NCBI RefSeq assembly: GCF_009765785.1
Contig: NZ_LMUT01000005.1
Span: 174,642-238,641 of the forward strand
Origin: Granulicella sp. L46
GTDB lineage: Bacteria > Acidobacteriota > Terriglobia > Terriglobales > Acidobacteriaceae
Direction: 5' to 3'
Length of the DNA: 64,000 nucleotides
Below are positions 41,915 through 50,204 of this stretch, piece by piece; within the stretch, counting starts at the first letter, position 1; every line of letters begins with the position of its first letter. The notes beneath the pieces are model-generated. The model ran no database searches. It had not been told where the DNA came from and saw only the letters and a list, made by a program, of their open reading frames with translations. Made by a program: the position numbers and the translations under genes.

Positions 41915-43459
41915 CTAGTTTGCTCGGCCGAACCAGCGTTCGATTGCTTCGTTCGCGGAGCTTGCGACTGGCTTCGACTCAGTGGCCCAGACTACGAAGC
42001 CGTCGGGTCTGACGAGGAGCGCCGTGAGGCCTCTGGCGTCTTTTACTTTGGCGGAGACAAATTTGAGTTGCTCGCGTGGGGTGTGGCCGAGGGCGGAGAG
42101 CTCGGCTGCCTCTGTGAGGTCGAGCAATAGACCTTTGCCATCGTGCAAGCGATCGCCTAAGCGGGTGCCATCTTCGAACTCAAGGTCGGGGGCGCTGCAG
42201 CCGATCAGTGGGTGGTCGCCGGGCAGGTTATATCGCAACGATATGCCAGACGTCTTTGCTACGAAGTAGGTTGATGCATCTTTTGTCTGCATGAGGTCGC
42301 GGATGACGGAGGCGATGGCGCGTGCGTGTGGGTCGGGTCTCATGATGGCAACCTGGGCGCGTGTCCAGTTGAGAGCCCAGGCACCGATGGGATGACGTTC
42401 CTCGGTGTAGGTGTCGAGGAGGTCTGGAGGCGCCCAGCCTTTGATGGTGGCAGCGAGTTTCCAACCGAGATTCATCGCATCGCCGATACCGGTGTTCAAT
42501 CCCTGGCCTCCGAGCGGCGAGTGCACATGGGCGGCGTCTCCGGCGAGCAAGACGCGACCTTTGCGATAGGTGGTTGCCTGGCGTGCGCGGTCGGTGTAGC
42601 TGGAGGCTACGCCCAGAGAAGCGATGGTGACGTCGGTGCCAGATACTCGCCGAAGGACAGCCTGAAGGCTTTCGAGGGTGATGGTGGTGTTGCGGTCGAA
42701 GGCGGCATTGTCGAAGTCGACCAAGCCGATGCGATCGGGTCCGGGTCCATTGATGTACATACCGGTTTCAGTGAGATTGAAGCCGGGCCGGAGTTTCTCG
42801 GGGTCGACGAGTTTCGCGGACGCGGTGTAGCCGGTGAACTCGGGCTCGGTGCCGGCGAATTCGAATCCTGCGAGCTTGCGTACGGCGCTGCGTCCGCCAT
42901 CGCAGCCGACCAGCCAATGGCCTTCGAAAGTCTCGTCACCGGCAATGACAGTGATTCCGTTCTCGTGCTCCTTGAAGTCCGTGACTTCGAGGCCCTGCTT
43001 CAGGTCGACGCCCAAGGCTACGGCGTGTTGGGCTAACAGTAACTCGAGGGTTTCGAGGCTGATCATGCCGCCGGAGGCAGAGGGGCCGGAGAGCACGTAT
43101 TTCCGATCGGAAAAATCGACCTTCGCCATGTCGAGCATGATGCCGGCGAAGTGCCCGGCAAAACGTGGCGCGGTGGTCGGGGCTGCACCGCCGGTGCCGC
43201 GCAACTCGAGGCCAGCCTTCGGGTCTGCACCCATCCATCCCAACGCGCCGGCGCGCACCTCATCCAAGAGCCCTCTACGATAGAACGCTTCGACGGATGG
43301 GAAGTTGAGGCCACGCATGCCCATCCACCCTTCTTTCAGGGGAGAGCGAGGATCGGCCATCTTCTCGAGAACGAGGACGGATACTCCTGCCAACTGCAGC
43401 TCGCAGGCCAGGAAGAGGCCTACTGGCCCACCGCCGGCGATCACTACGTCATAGATCAT
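41915..43459 (-). CDS. FAD-dependent aromatic monooxygenase (PHBH/rifampicin-monooxygenase-like)
   Basis: 514 residues from the ATG at 43457-43459 with GGAGAACGG upstream. Group A flavin monooxygenase: VVIAGGGPVGLFLACELQLA (FAD Rossmann), LVGCDGGRSAVRKLAGF (the DG motif) and GRVLLAGDAAHVHSPLGGQG with NTGIGDAMNLGWKL (the GD motif). The C-terminal thioredoxin-like extension (LLLDLTEAAELSALG to VVWATES) is typical for polyketide and drug hydroxylases. Substrate could be a phenol, a polyketide or an antibiotic. The AraC regulator directly upstream may control it. Confidence 0.9.
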   Translation of the reverse strand: MIYDVVIAGGGPVGLFLACELQLAGVSVLVLEKMADPRSPLKEGWMGMRGLNFPSVEAFYRRGLLDEVRAGALGWMGADPKAGLELRGTGGAAPTTAPRFAGHFAGIMLDMAKVDFSDRKYVLSGPSASGGMISLETLELLLAQHAVALGVDLKQGLEVTDFKEHENGITVIAGDETFEGHWLVGCDGGRSAVRKLAGFEFAGTEPEFTGYTASAKLVDPEKLRPGFNLTETGMYINGPGPDRIGLVDFDNAAFDRNTTITLESLQAVLRRVSGTDVTIASLGVASSYTDRARQATTYRKGRVLLAGDAAHVHSPLGGQGLNTGIGDAMNLGWKLAATIKGWAPPDLLDTYTEERHPIGAWALNWTRAQVAIMRPDPHARAIASVIRDLMQTKDASTYFVAKTSGISLRYNLPGDHPLIGCSAPDLEFEDGTRLGDRLHDGKGLLLDLTEAAELSALGHTPREQLKFVSAKVKDARGLTALLVRPDGFVVWATESKPVASSANEAIERWFGRAN

Positions 43460-43515
43460 TTCCGTTCTCCGAGAGATGAAGCTTGCGAGCGAAGTATAGC
43501 GTGAGGTTGGATGGG

Positions 43516-44523
43516 CTACGAGGCGGCGGTGGAGCGGGCGTACTGCCTGGGGGCGCAGCCCATTACGCGGCGGAAGGCTTTGCCGAAGGCGCTTTCGGAT
43601 TCGTAGCCCAGGGAGGTGGCGATGACCGAGAGGCAGTCTGTTGTGTTTTTTAATCGGTCGGCACCGAGGAGCATGCGCCAGCGGGTGAGGTACTCCATGG
43701 GGGTGGCGCCTACGATTTCGCGGAAGCGGAGGGCGAAGACGGAGCGGGACATTCCGACGCGTTCGGCGAGCGACTGCAGCGTCCAGGGATGGCCGGGGTC
43801 GTTGTGGATGCTGGTGATGGCGAGGCTCATGTGTTTGTCGGAGAGAGCGAAGAGCCAGCCTGGGCTGGCGGTGGCGGCGTCGGCCAAGTGCAGGCGGAGG
43901 GCCTGGACGAGCATCATGTAGGCGAGTTGTTGCGCGATGAGGGAGCTGCCGGGTTGGGCGCTGCGGAGTTCTTCGCGCATGCGCTCGAGGGACCAGCGCA
44001 TGGCTGCCTTGTCGGACTCGCGGCGGATGTGGACGATGGGCGGGAGCGATTGCAGGATCATCTCGGCGGGGCCGCCGGTGAGGGCGAAGTGGCCGCCTGC
44101 GATGTACGGCGCGTCGAGGTGGTCGCCGGGAGTTTCGCTGATCGTGCCGAGGCGAGCGAAGGCTTCGGTGTAGTGGATGGGTTCGAGGCTGAGGTCGGTG
44201 GCGAGGCGGAAGGGTAGACCGCGGGGGAGGAGGAAGCAGTCGCCGGCGTGGAGGAGGACGGGCTCGGGCACGGTGTCGACTACCAGCCAGCATTGACCGG
44301 CGAGCATGGCGTAGCACTTGATGCCTGCGTGCTTGGGAAAGTGGACGGCGATGTCGCCGATCACCGCGAAGCCGCCGGCTACGTAGAGCTGGGGTTTCAT
44401 GAGGGCGAGGACCTCGGAGAGAGGGTCCATGCGGGGGCTCAAGGGCTGGTAAGGCTTAGCGGGCGGCGTGGTGGAGTTGGTGGTGTGGTGAAGCTCGATG
44501 GGCGGGACGATTGGACTAATCAT
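43516..44523 (-). CDS. AraC-family regulator with cupin_6 ligand domain
   Basis: 335 residues from the ATG at 44521-44523 (ATG 44430, MDPLSEVLALMKPQL, is the start of the conserved part and an alternative). N-terminal cupin_6 domain (AGGFAVIGDIAVHFPKHAG to LLHAGDCFLLPRGLPF) and two C-terminal AraC helix-turn-helix units (WTLQSLAERVGMSRSVFALRF, and VIATSLGYESESAFGKAF with GCAPRQYAR). Such regulators often control the divergently transcribed oxidoreductase; here an SDR starts 94 bases away on the other strand. Confidence 0.9.
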   Translation of the reverse strand: MISPIVPPIELHHTTNSTTPPAKPYQPLSPRMDPLSEVLALMKPQLYVAGGFAVIGDIAVHFPKHAGIKCYAMLAGQCWLVVDTVPEPVLLHAGDCFLLPRGLPFRLATDLSLEPIHYTEAFARLGTISETPGDHLDAPYIAGGHFALTGGPAEMILQSLPPIVHIRRESDKAAMRWSLERMREELRSAQPGSSLIAQQLAYMMLVQALRLHLADAATASPGWLFALSDKHMSLAITSIHNDPGHPWTLQSLAERVGMSRSVFALRFREIVGATPMEYLTRWRMLLGADRLKNTTDCLSVIATSLGYESESAFGKAFRRVMGCAPRQYARSTAAS

Positions 44524-44617
44524 ACGGACTTTCAGTATAGATCGTCCGAAGTGTAGGAGCCATCTAGTGATCGACGGTGCAAGATGGCCGGACATTCTGG
44601 ATTGAGGAGAGAAGCTC

Positions 44618-45514
44618 ATGCGTATTTTTGTGACGGGCGCGACGGGATTTATTGGTTCGAGGCTGGTGCCGGAGTTGATCGCGGCGGGGCATACGGTGCT
44701 GGGGTTGACGCGGTCGGAGGCTGGCGCGGAAGCGCTGCGGGCGGCTGGGGCTGAGGTGCAGTATGGGGATCTCGAGAACCTGGACAGTTTGCGCGAGGGC
44801 ACGGCGAAGTCAGAGGGTGTGGTGCATCTTGCGTTCATCCACGACTTCTCGAATTTCCAAAAGGTTTGTGAGGTCGACCGGAGCGCGATTACGACGATGG
44901 GCGAGGTGCTGCTGGGGTCGAAGCGGCCGCTGGTGGTGACGTCGGGAACGGCGATTGCGGCGAATGTTGACGGTAAGCCGTCGACTGAGGACAGCCCGAA
45001 ATCTTCGCACAATCCGCGTGCGGCTTCGGAGGCGGCGGTGCAGGCGTTGACGGAACGCGGCGTGAATACCACGGTGGTGCGGTTGTCGCAGATTCACGAC
45101 ACGCACAAGCAAGGGCTGGTGCCTTACGTGACAGCGGTGGCGCGGGAGAAGGGCGTGTCGGTTTACCTTGGCGAGGGCGGAAACCGGTGGCCGGCGGCGC
45201 ATGTGTCGGACACGGCGCGGCTGTATCGGCTGGCGGTGGAGAAGGCGGAGCCGGGGGCGATTTATCACGCGGTGGATGAGGAGGGCGTGTCGATGAAGGC
45301 GATTGCCGAGGCGCTGGGGCGCGGGCTGAAGGTTCCGGTGAAGAGCATCACGCCGGACGAGGTTGAGGCTCACTTTGGGTGGCTGGCGATGTTTGCGCGG
45401 CTGGATATGCCTTCGTCCAGCGCGATTACTCGGAAGAAGCTGGGATGGAAGCCGAGTGGGCCGGGGCTGATCGCTGATTTGGATGGGATGGATTACTCGC
45501 AGGTCCAAATCTGA
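44618..45514 (+). CDS. SDR-family NAD(P)-dependent epimerase/reductase
   Basis: 298 residues, extended/atypical SDR. MRIFVTGATGFIGSRLVPEL binds the dinucleotide, with YGDLENLDSL and VVHLAFIHDFSN following. The expected YxxxK active site is not obvious: SSHNPRAASEAAVQ occupies that place, so it may be a non-canonical (NmrA-like) member. C-terminal WPAAHVSDTARLYRLAVEK and KLGWKPSGPGLIADL are common in bacterial NAD-dependent epimerases. Divergent from the AraC regulator, which is its likely controller. Confidence 0.85.
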   Translation: MRIFVTGATGFIGSRLVPELIAAGHTVLGLTRSEAGAEALRAAGAEVQYGDLENLDSLREGTAKSEGVVHLAFIHDFSNFQKVCEVDRSAITTMGEVLLGSKRPLVVTSGTAIAANVDGKPSTEDSPKSSHNPRAASEAAVQALTERGVNTTVVRLSQIHDTHKQGLVPYVTAVAREKGVSVYLGEGGNRWPAAHVSDTARLYRLAVEKAEPGAIYHAVDEEGVSMKAIAEALGRGLKVPVKSITPDEVEAHFGWLAMFARLDMPSSSAITRKKLGWKPSGPGLIADLDGMDYSQVQI

Positions 45515-45573
45515 GTGAGGGCGCACCGGCGTGGGTTAAGTGCCGGTGTGCTTTTCGAGATGACATGTTGGGG

Positions 45574-45729
45574 AAGAACGGGCGCGCTTCGCGCGAGAAG
45601 CAGGTTCCTCGCTGCGCTCGGAATGACAGACAGAAAGGCAAGGGCAAGGGCAAAGGCAAGGACAAGGGCAAGGGCAAGGGCAAAGGCAAAGGCAAGAGCA
45701 AGAGCAAGGGCAAAGGTAAGGGTAGGGTG
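45574..45729 (+). repeat. Family A hairpin-module array, copy 6
   Basis: CGCGC (45583-45587), loop TTC, GCGCG (45591-45595); then the TTCC/GGAA module and about 100 bases of GGGCAA/AGGCAA hexamers. It lies between convergent genes and runs directly into a terminator hairpin. Confidence 0.82.
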
Positions 45730-45760
45730 AAACGGCGACAACTTTTGCTGTCGCCGTTTG
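45730..45760. terminator. Bidirectional terminator between SDR and sorbosone dehydrogenase genes
   Basis: AAACGGCGACA (45730-45740) pairs perfectly with TGTCGCCGTTT (45749-45759), an 11-bp stem with loop ACTTTTGC, T-run on both strands. Suited to stop both convergent transcripts. Confidence 0.85.
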
Positions 45761-45774
45761 ATTTGGTGGCGGGG

Positions 45775-47250
45775 TTATTTGCTTAGGTAGCTTACGTGCC
45801 AGACGGAGCGGCTGCCGTCGTCGGTTACGTAGAGGCTGCCGTCTGCGCCTACGGTTACACCTACGGGGCGGCCCCAGACCTGGCCGTCGAGGGTTACGAA
45901 GCCGGTGAGGAAGTCATCGTATTCGCCGGTGGCGCGGCCGTCTTTCATGGGGATGTAGATGAGTTCGTAGCCGGCGCGGTTGGCGCGGTTCCAGGAGCCG
46001 TGCTCGGCGGCGAAGATGCCGCCGTCGTAGGTTGCGGGGAAGGCTCCGTGGGCTTTGCCGATGGTGGTCTTGTCGGGATAGAAGGTCATCTCGAGGGAGG
46101 CCATGTGGGGCTGGACTAAGACGTCAGGAGTGCGGACTTTGGAGGAGAGGTCTACGCGCTTGCAGTCTTTGGCGTCGGCCGCGGAGAGAGGCTTGGCGAG
46201 GCCGGGGTTGGGGCCGGTGCCGTTGGCGCAGGGTTGGGGTAGGCGTGGGTCCTGGTGGCCTCCCATGTAGTACCAGGGCCAGCCGAAGAAACTGCCATGC
46301 GGTACCGACGTCACGTAGTCGGGGACGAGGTGGTTGCCGAGGTTATCGCGCTCGTTGGTGGAGCACCAGAGAGAGCCGGTAACGGGATTGATGGCCTCGC
46401 CGACGCAGTTGCGAAGGCCGTTGGCGTAGACCTCGACGAACTTGCCGTCGGGGGTGTAGGCGAGGACGTCGGCGCGGTGGAACTCGCGGGGGTGGGTGTC
46501 GGCGTCGTCTACGTTGGAGCCGGAGCCTACAGAGACCAGGAGGTACTTGTCATCCTTGGTGAAGACTACGTCGCGGGTCCAGTGACCGCCGCCGCGGAGT
46601 TGGGCGTAGCCGGGGATGTCGGGGACGATGGTCTCGGGTTTGCCGGTCGCGTGAAGGTCACCATTTTTGTACGCGAAGCGCTGGATGGTGGTGGCGTTGC
46701 CGATGTAGACGTACTGAGGGTTGGGTCCGGAGGGGTAGAAGGTGATGCCGAAGGGGTGGTCAAGGCCAGTGGCGAATTTTTCGATGGTGGCGGCGCGGCC
46801 GTTGGGGGCGATGCCGCGGAGGATGAAGATGGTGCCGGCGCCGGAGTCGGCGAGGAAGAGATCGCCGTTGGGGGCGGTGCGGATGAGGCGCGGCTCGGTG
46901 AAGGTGCCGTTGGAGAGCTTCATGTGCTCGGTGGCGTCTTTGCGCTCGAGGGGCGTGGAATCGCCGCCGGCGTAGAGGGTGACGCTGAAGCTGGCGGGCG
47001 CGATGGGCCACGCGTTGATGGGGCGGGGGACGACGTTGGGACCGTTGTCGACGGCTTCGGTGGGGTTGGGGGCGGGGAGGTCGGCGGTGGTGATCTTGTG
47101 GCGGACGCCGGGATGTTGCTGGTTCCAGTCGGTGAAGGCGGCCTGGCCGGTGAGGAGCGGCGGTGGGGGCGCTGTCGCGGCTGGGATTTTCTGGGCGACG
47201 GCGGCGGAGGTGCAGAGGGCGAGAGCGAGGAGGGTGATTCGCGGGTTCAT
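45775..47250 (-). CDS. Secreted sorbosone-dehydrogenase-like (PQQ sugar dehydrogenase fold) protein
   Basis: 491 residues with a signal peptide (MNPRITLLALALCTSAAVAQ). The rest is a six-bladed propeller of the L-sorbosone/soluble glucose dehydrogenase type: LIRTAPNGDLFLADSGAG, GLDHPFGITFYP, the cofactor-region GGGHWTRDVVF, VSVGSGSNVDDAD, GLRNCVGEAINP, NERDNLGNHLVPDYVT, and a final blade FAAEHGSWNRANRAGYEL with DGSLYVTDDGSRSVW. These proteins oxidise aldoses or sorbosone with PQQ in the periplasm. Whether this strain makes PQQ cannot be seen here. Confidence 0.88.
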   Translation of the reverse strand: MNPRITLLALALCTSAAVAQKIPAATAPPPPLLTGQAAFTDWNQQHPGVRHKITTADLPAPNPTEAVDNGPNVVPRPINAWPIAPASFSVTLYAGGDSTPLERKDATEHMKLSNGTFTEPRLIRTAPNGDLFLADSGAGTIFILRGIAPNGRAATIEKFATGLDHPFGITFYPSGPNPQYVYIGNATTIQRFAYKNGDLHATGKPETIVPDIPGYAQLRGGGHWTRDVVFTKDDKYLLVSVGSGSNVDDADTHPREFHRADVLAYTPDGKFVEVYANGLRNCVGEAINPVTGSLWCSTNERDNLGNHLVPDYVTSVPHGSFFGWPWYYMGGHQDPRLPQPCANGTGPNPGLAKPLSAADAKDCKRVDLSSKVRTPDVLVQPHMASLEMTFYPDKTTIGKAHGAFPATYDGGIFAAEHGSWNRANRAGYELIYIPMKDGRATGEYDDFLTGFVTLDGQVWGRPVGVTVGADGSLYVTDDGSRSVWHVSYLSK

Positions 47251-47335
47251 GGGCAGTCCTTGGTGGCGAAGGGTGGTGAGGAAGTGCAGCTTTTTGTTAA
47301 GGGCAAGATCAACGGCGAGGGCGACGATGTCCCAG

Positions 47336-47390
47336 AGGCTAAAGCCCGTCTACGGGTGGGTTGTTATTGTCCGGGCTAAAGCCCGAACCT
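47336..47390 (+). repeat. GGGCTAAAGCCC palindromic repeat pair
   Basis: A gaggctaaagcccg unit followed 25 bases later by CCGGGCTAAAGCCCG (47371-47385), a perfect palindrome. The same core opens the element inserted into rsmI (34390). Confidence 0.65.
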
Positions 47391-47394
47391 ATCT

Positions 47395-47545
47395 CAGGAG
47401 CAACAGCAACGGCGAGAACAACGGCAAATGCAAGAACAACAGCAACGGCAAATGCAACAACAAATACAGGGATCCTTCGCTTCGCTCTAGGATGACGGCG
47501 TAAAACAAACAACGGCAACGGCAACAACAACGGCAACGAGTGCTA
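47395..47545 (+). repeat. Family A array, copy 7 (class 2 module only)
   Basis: AACAACGGCAAATGC-type hexamers, one TCCT/AGGA module (gatccttcgcttcgctctaggatgac, about 47470-47495) and further CAACGG units, adjacent to the stop of the hypothetical gene at 47556. It lacks the TTCC/GGAA module. Confidence 0.75.
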
Positions 47546-47555
47546 CAGGGTTCGG

Positions 47556-48710
47556 TTAGTTGGACGCAGCAGGGGGCGTTCGGGTCGCATGGTGAGGTTT
47601 TGGGGCAGGGGATTGGCGTGCCGGTGGGGAGGAGGGCGGTGGGGCGGGGGTTGGGGAGGTGGGGCTGAATGATGAGGGGGCGAGGGGGGAGGCGGCGGGG
47701 TCGTGGGTGGTGGTTAAGGCTTTGAGCTGGTCGATGCCGGCGTTGGCGTTGAGGAGGACGCGGTCGTCGTGGTGGGTGAGCGTGATGGAGTTGAGGATGG
47801 ACTGGATGGCATCGTTGGAGGGGTTGGGGGGTTGCTGGGCGGCTGCCTGTTCGGCGCTGATGCCGCGGAGGAGGTTGAGTAGGTTGGTGAGGGCGTCGAC
47901 GGTGGAGGTGGCGGAGGTGGAGTCGGGCGCGAACTCTTCGATGCGGAGGTGGACGGCGCCGCCGGAGAGGACGTGGGCGGCGGCGGTGTAGCGGAGGCTG
48001 GCGACGAAGTCGGTGTCGGTGCGGAGGGGGAGCTGGAGGCCGAGGACGCTGATGAAGTTGGGGTCGTCGTCGGAGGAGAGCGGGAGGCCTATATGGCCGA
48101 TGCCCCAGGCTTCGGAGAGGATGGGGACCTCGTGATAGCGGGCGGCGAGGAGCGAGGAGCCGGGGGTGGAGAGGGCGCCGGCGCGGGAGCGGTCGAGCAT
48201 GGAGTGGATCTGCTCGGTGGTGGGCATGTTGGAGGCGGCGAGAATATCGTAGCCGAGCTGGGCGATGCGAAGCTGGCGGCCGTCGATGGGGATGGTGAAG
48301 ATGGTGCGGCCGGCGTACGGCTCCTCGGTGGAGGCGAGGGAGTGGAGGTACTGGGCGAGGCGAACGCCGTCGAAGCGGCCGACGAAGACTTCGGAGAAGG
48401 CGACGGGGCCGTTGGGGCCGTTGGGGTCGGGCATGCGGTGGAAGGCGAGGGCGACGGAGTCGAGGTCGCGCTCGGGGACGATGCCGGTGACGTCGATGAA
48501 GTGCTGGAAGTCGGGGCTGCGCTGGAGGGTAGTTTTGTCGAAGTGGGTGGCGGCGCGGACGGGCTTGAGGTTGAGGAAGACGATTGCGTCGGATTCGGGT
48601 AGGAGGCGCGCGGCTTCAGGGGGAGCCTTGGCGCGGAGATAGAGCATGACTCCCAGGACGCAGAGCAGGAGGATGGCGATGAGCAGGGGAATCAGCGTGC
48701 GTTTGCGCAT
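47556..48710 (-). CDS. Membrane-anchored conserved hypothetical protein
   Basis: 384 residues: positive N-terminus and one helix (MRKRTLIPLLIAILLLCVLG), then an exported domain with ESDAIVFLNLKPVRAAT and VALAFHRMPDPNGPNG, IFTIPIDGRQLRIAQLGYD and SILNSITLTHHDDRVLLNA. The final 40 residues are rich in Pro and Ala (PTPAPPPSSPPARQSPAP). The domain pattern, with repeated hydrophobic strands and amphipathic helices, resembles acidobacterial hypotheticals annotated without function. No catalytic motif seen. Confidence 0.72.
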   Translation of the reverse strand: MRKRTLIPLLIAILLLCVLGVMLYLRAKAPPEAARLLPESDAIVFLNLKPVRAATHFDKTTLQRSPDFQHFIDVTGIVPERDLDSVALAFHRMPDPNGPNGPVAFSEVFVGRFDGVRLAQYLHSLASTEEPYAGRTIFTIPIDGRQLRIAQLGYDILAASNMPTTEQIHSMLDRSRAGALSTPGSSLLAARYHEVPILSEAWGIGHIGLPLSSDDDPNFISVLGLQLPLRTDTDFVASLRYTAAAHVLSGGAVHLRIEEFAPDSTSATSTVDALTNLLNLLRGISAEQAAAQQPPNPSNDAIQSILNSITLTHHDDRVLLNANAGIDQLKALTTTHDPAASPLAPSSFSPTSPTPAPPPSSPPARQSPAPKPHHATRTPPAASN

Positions 48711-48910
48711 GTGCCTTTGAGGTTGTGCGGGGAGGGTGAGGCGAGGGAGGCGCGGCGCTGAGGGTGGTCGGCGAGCGGATGTATGGGTGCGGGTGAAACC
48801 GTGGCCATGGGTGCCATGCTACCACTACGCGCTGGGCAAGACGCGCTGCGCGCGCCTGGGCGGTCAGGGTGTGTGAGAGATGGGAGCTTTTAGCTTCTAG
48901 CTTTAGCTAA

Positions 48911-49123
48911 AGGCAAGAACGGGCGCTCGCTGCGCGAGCGAGAAGCAGGTTCCTCGCTGCGCTCGGAATGACAGCCAGAAAGGCAAGAGCAAGAGCAAAA
49001 GCAAAGGCAACGGCAAAAGAAGAAGCAGATCCCTTCGGGATGACAGCCAGAAAGGCAAGGGCAACGACAAGTGCCAATACAGGGGTCTCTCCGCTGCGCG
49101 CTTTGCGCTTGGGTCGAGATGAC
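48911..49123 (+). repeat. Family A hairpin-module array, copy 8
   Basis: The clearest array: CGCTCGC (48924-48930), loop TGC, GCGAGCG (48934-48940), a perfect 7-bp hairpin; TTCC/GGAA module; perfect ATCCC-ttc-GGGAT hairpin near 49027-49039; then a TCTC/GAGA module with an inner GCGCGC/GCGC pair. Each ends with ATGACAGCCAGAAAGG or ATGACG. 48711-48910 upstream holds no gene; a tagcttctagctttagct segment lies at about 48890-48908. Confidence 0.87.
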
Positions 49124-49215
49124 GAGGCTGGTGGGTGGTGGGACGTCTTCGTTCCCACCCGCTCGCTGGTTCGCGGACGGGTGGGGTACTGCAAGGCCGG
49201 TAGCTAGCAGTTTGG

Positions 49216-49995
49216 TTAGGCTACGGCGAAGGCGGTGGCGGCTTCGAGCATGATGGCGCGGGGAAAGAGGATGTTGTTTTCTAAGTGCATGTGTTGGCGA
49301 AGGTCGTGCTCTAGCTCCTGGAGGCCGGTGTAGAAGATGCGGTAGCTGAGGCAGACGCCGAGGGGTGGAGTGAAGTTGTGGCTTAGTTGGCGGATGTGGG
49401 AGAGGAGGGCGCCGACATCTTCATGGTCGTGGGAGAGGACGGCGACGGGGTCGGGGAGGAAGCCGTAGCAGCTGACGGGATCGACGTCGGGTGAGGTGAG
49501 GGAGCGCTCGAGGCTGACGATGTAGGGGAAGAGGACAGACTCTTCCTTGGCGAGGTGTTGGTTGATCTCGGTGTCGAGCTGGGAGAGGGCGGCATGGATG
49601 GCGGCGAGCTCGGGGTGGGTTTCGCCGTGGCGGGCGAGGACGTTGGTGGCCAGGTCGAGGAGGCGGGGAAGCTCGCGGCGGGCGTAGGCGTGGTGCTTGA
49701 CGATGATGTGGGCGCAGAGGAGCTCGAGGGAGGCCTTGCCCCATTCGGGCTGGGGGAGGGTGGGGCGGCCGGCGGCAAACTCGAGGGCGAGGAGAACGGC
49801 GTGGGCGTCGAGGTTGACGGCGGCGCAGGCGGCGGCGAGGGACTGGTTGCCACCACAGCAGTAGTCGATCCCAAGGTGCTCGAATACACGGATGGCGGTG
49901 GGTTGGTGGAGGGCGATGTCGCGAACGGTTGGGATGGCGGCGAGGTACTCTGCGGCGTTGTGGGTTGCGGGTAGGTGGGTCTCGGTGGACGTCAT
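49216..49995 (-). CDS. ric: Iron-sulfur cluster repair di-iron protein (RIC/ScdA/YtfE)
   Basis: 259 residues from the ATG at 49993-49995 with AAGGGAG 8 bases upstream. N-terminal ScdA domain (VRDIALHQPTAIRVFEHLGIDYCCGG) and C-terminal hemerythrin-like domain with the di-iron His/Glu set: IIVKHHAYARRELPRL, HLAKEESVLFPYI, LSHDHEDVGALLSHI and DLRQHMHLENNILFPRAI. It repairs iron-sulfur clusters after nitric oxide or peroxide damage. It is divergent from hcp, which reduces NO or hydroxylamine, so the pair forms a nitrosative-stress unit. Confidence 0.94.
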   Translation of the reverse strand: MTSTETHLPATHNAAEYLAAIPTVRDIALHQPTAIRVFEHLGIDYCCGGNQSLAAACAAVNLDAHAVLLALEFAAGRPTLPQPEWGKASLELLCAHIIVKHHAYARRELPRLLDLATNVLARHGETHPELAAIHAALSQLDTEINQHLAKEESVLFPYIVSLERSLTSPDVDPVSCYGFLPDPVAVLSHDHEDVGALLSHIRQLSHNFTPPLGVCLSYRIFYTGLQELEHDLRQHMHLENNILFPRAIMLEAATAFAVA

Positions 49996-50204
49996 GGCTA
50001 ACTCCCTTGGATCGAACTTAGAAGGGTTGGGCGGGTTGTCGCTGCGATTGAAATCACACGACGCACATTTATTTTTTTGGGGATGACATTTCGGGAATGG
50101 ATCCCTGGGATATGTGATGGGCGTCGCAGCGCGGGTTGGCAGGTGGTGGTTAGGGTGGTGGGGTAGACGGAAACAGTAGATGGAATCCAGGGAGGAAACG
50201 AGAC
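49996..50204. promoter_or_regulatory. Divergent control region of ric and hcp
   Basis: 209 bases separating two nitrosative-stress genes. The only symmetrical site noted is GATT-GA-AATC within tgcgattgaaatcacac (about 50040-50056), which loosely resembles CRP/FNR-type (DNR, HcpR) half-sites. The match is weak and no -10/-35 pair was clear. Confidence 0.3.

Noticed and set aside
41915-44317. An 800-codon open frame joining the monooxygenase with upstream sequence
   Set aside because: The upstream 285 codons are the antisense frame of the AraC gene; the monooxygenase begins at 43459 with its own ribosome site.
45640-45729. Hexamer tracts with regular spacing considered as a CRISPR array
   Set aside because: Units are 6 bases with no unique spacers, and no cas genes are near; the arrays are low-complexity linkers between hairpin modules.
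50040-50056. FNR/DNR-type operator in the ric-hcp gap
   Set aside because: Only a 4-2-4 symmetry with a poor match to TTGAT-N4-ATCAA; kept as a weak note, not as a called site.
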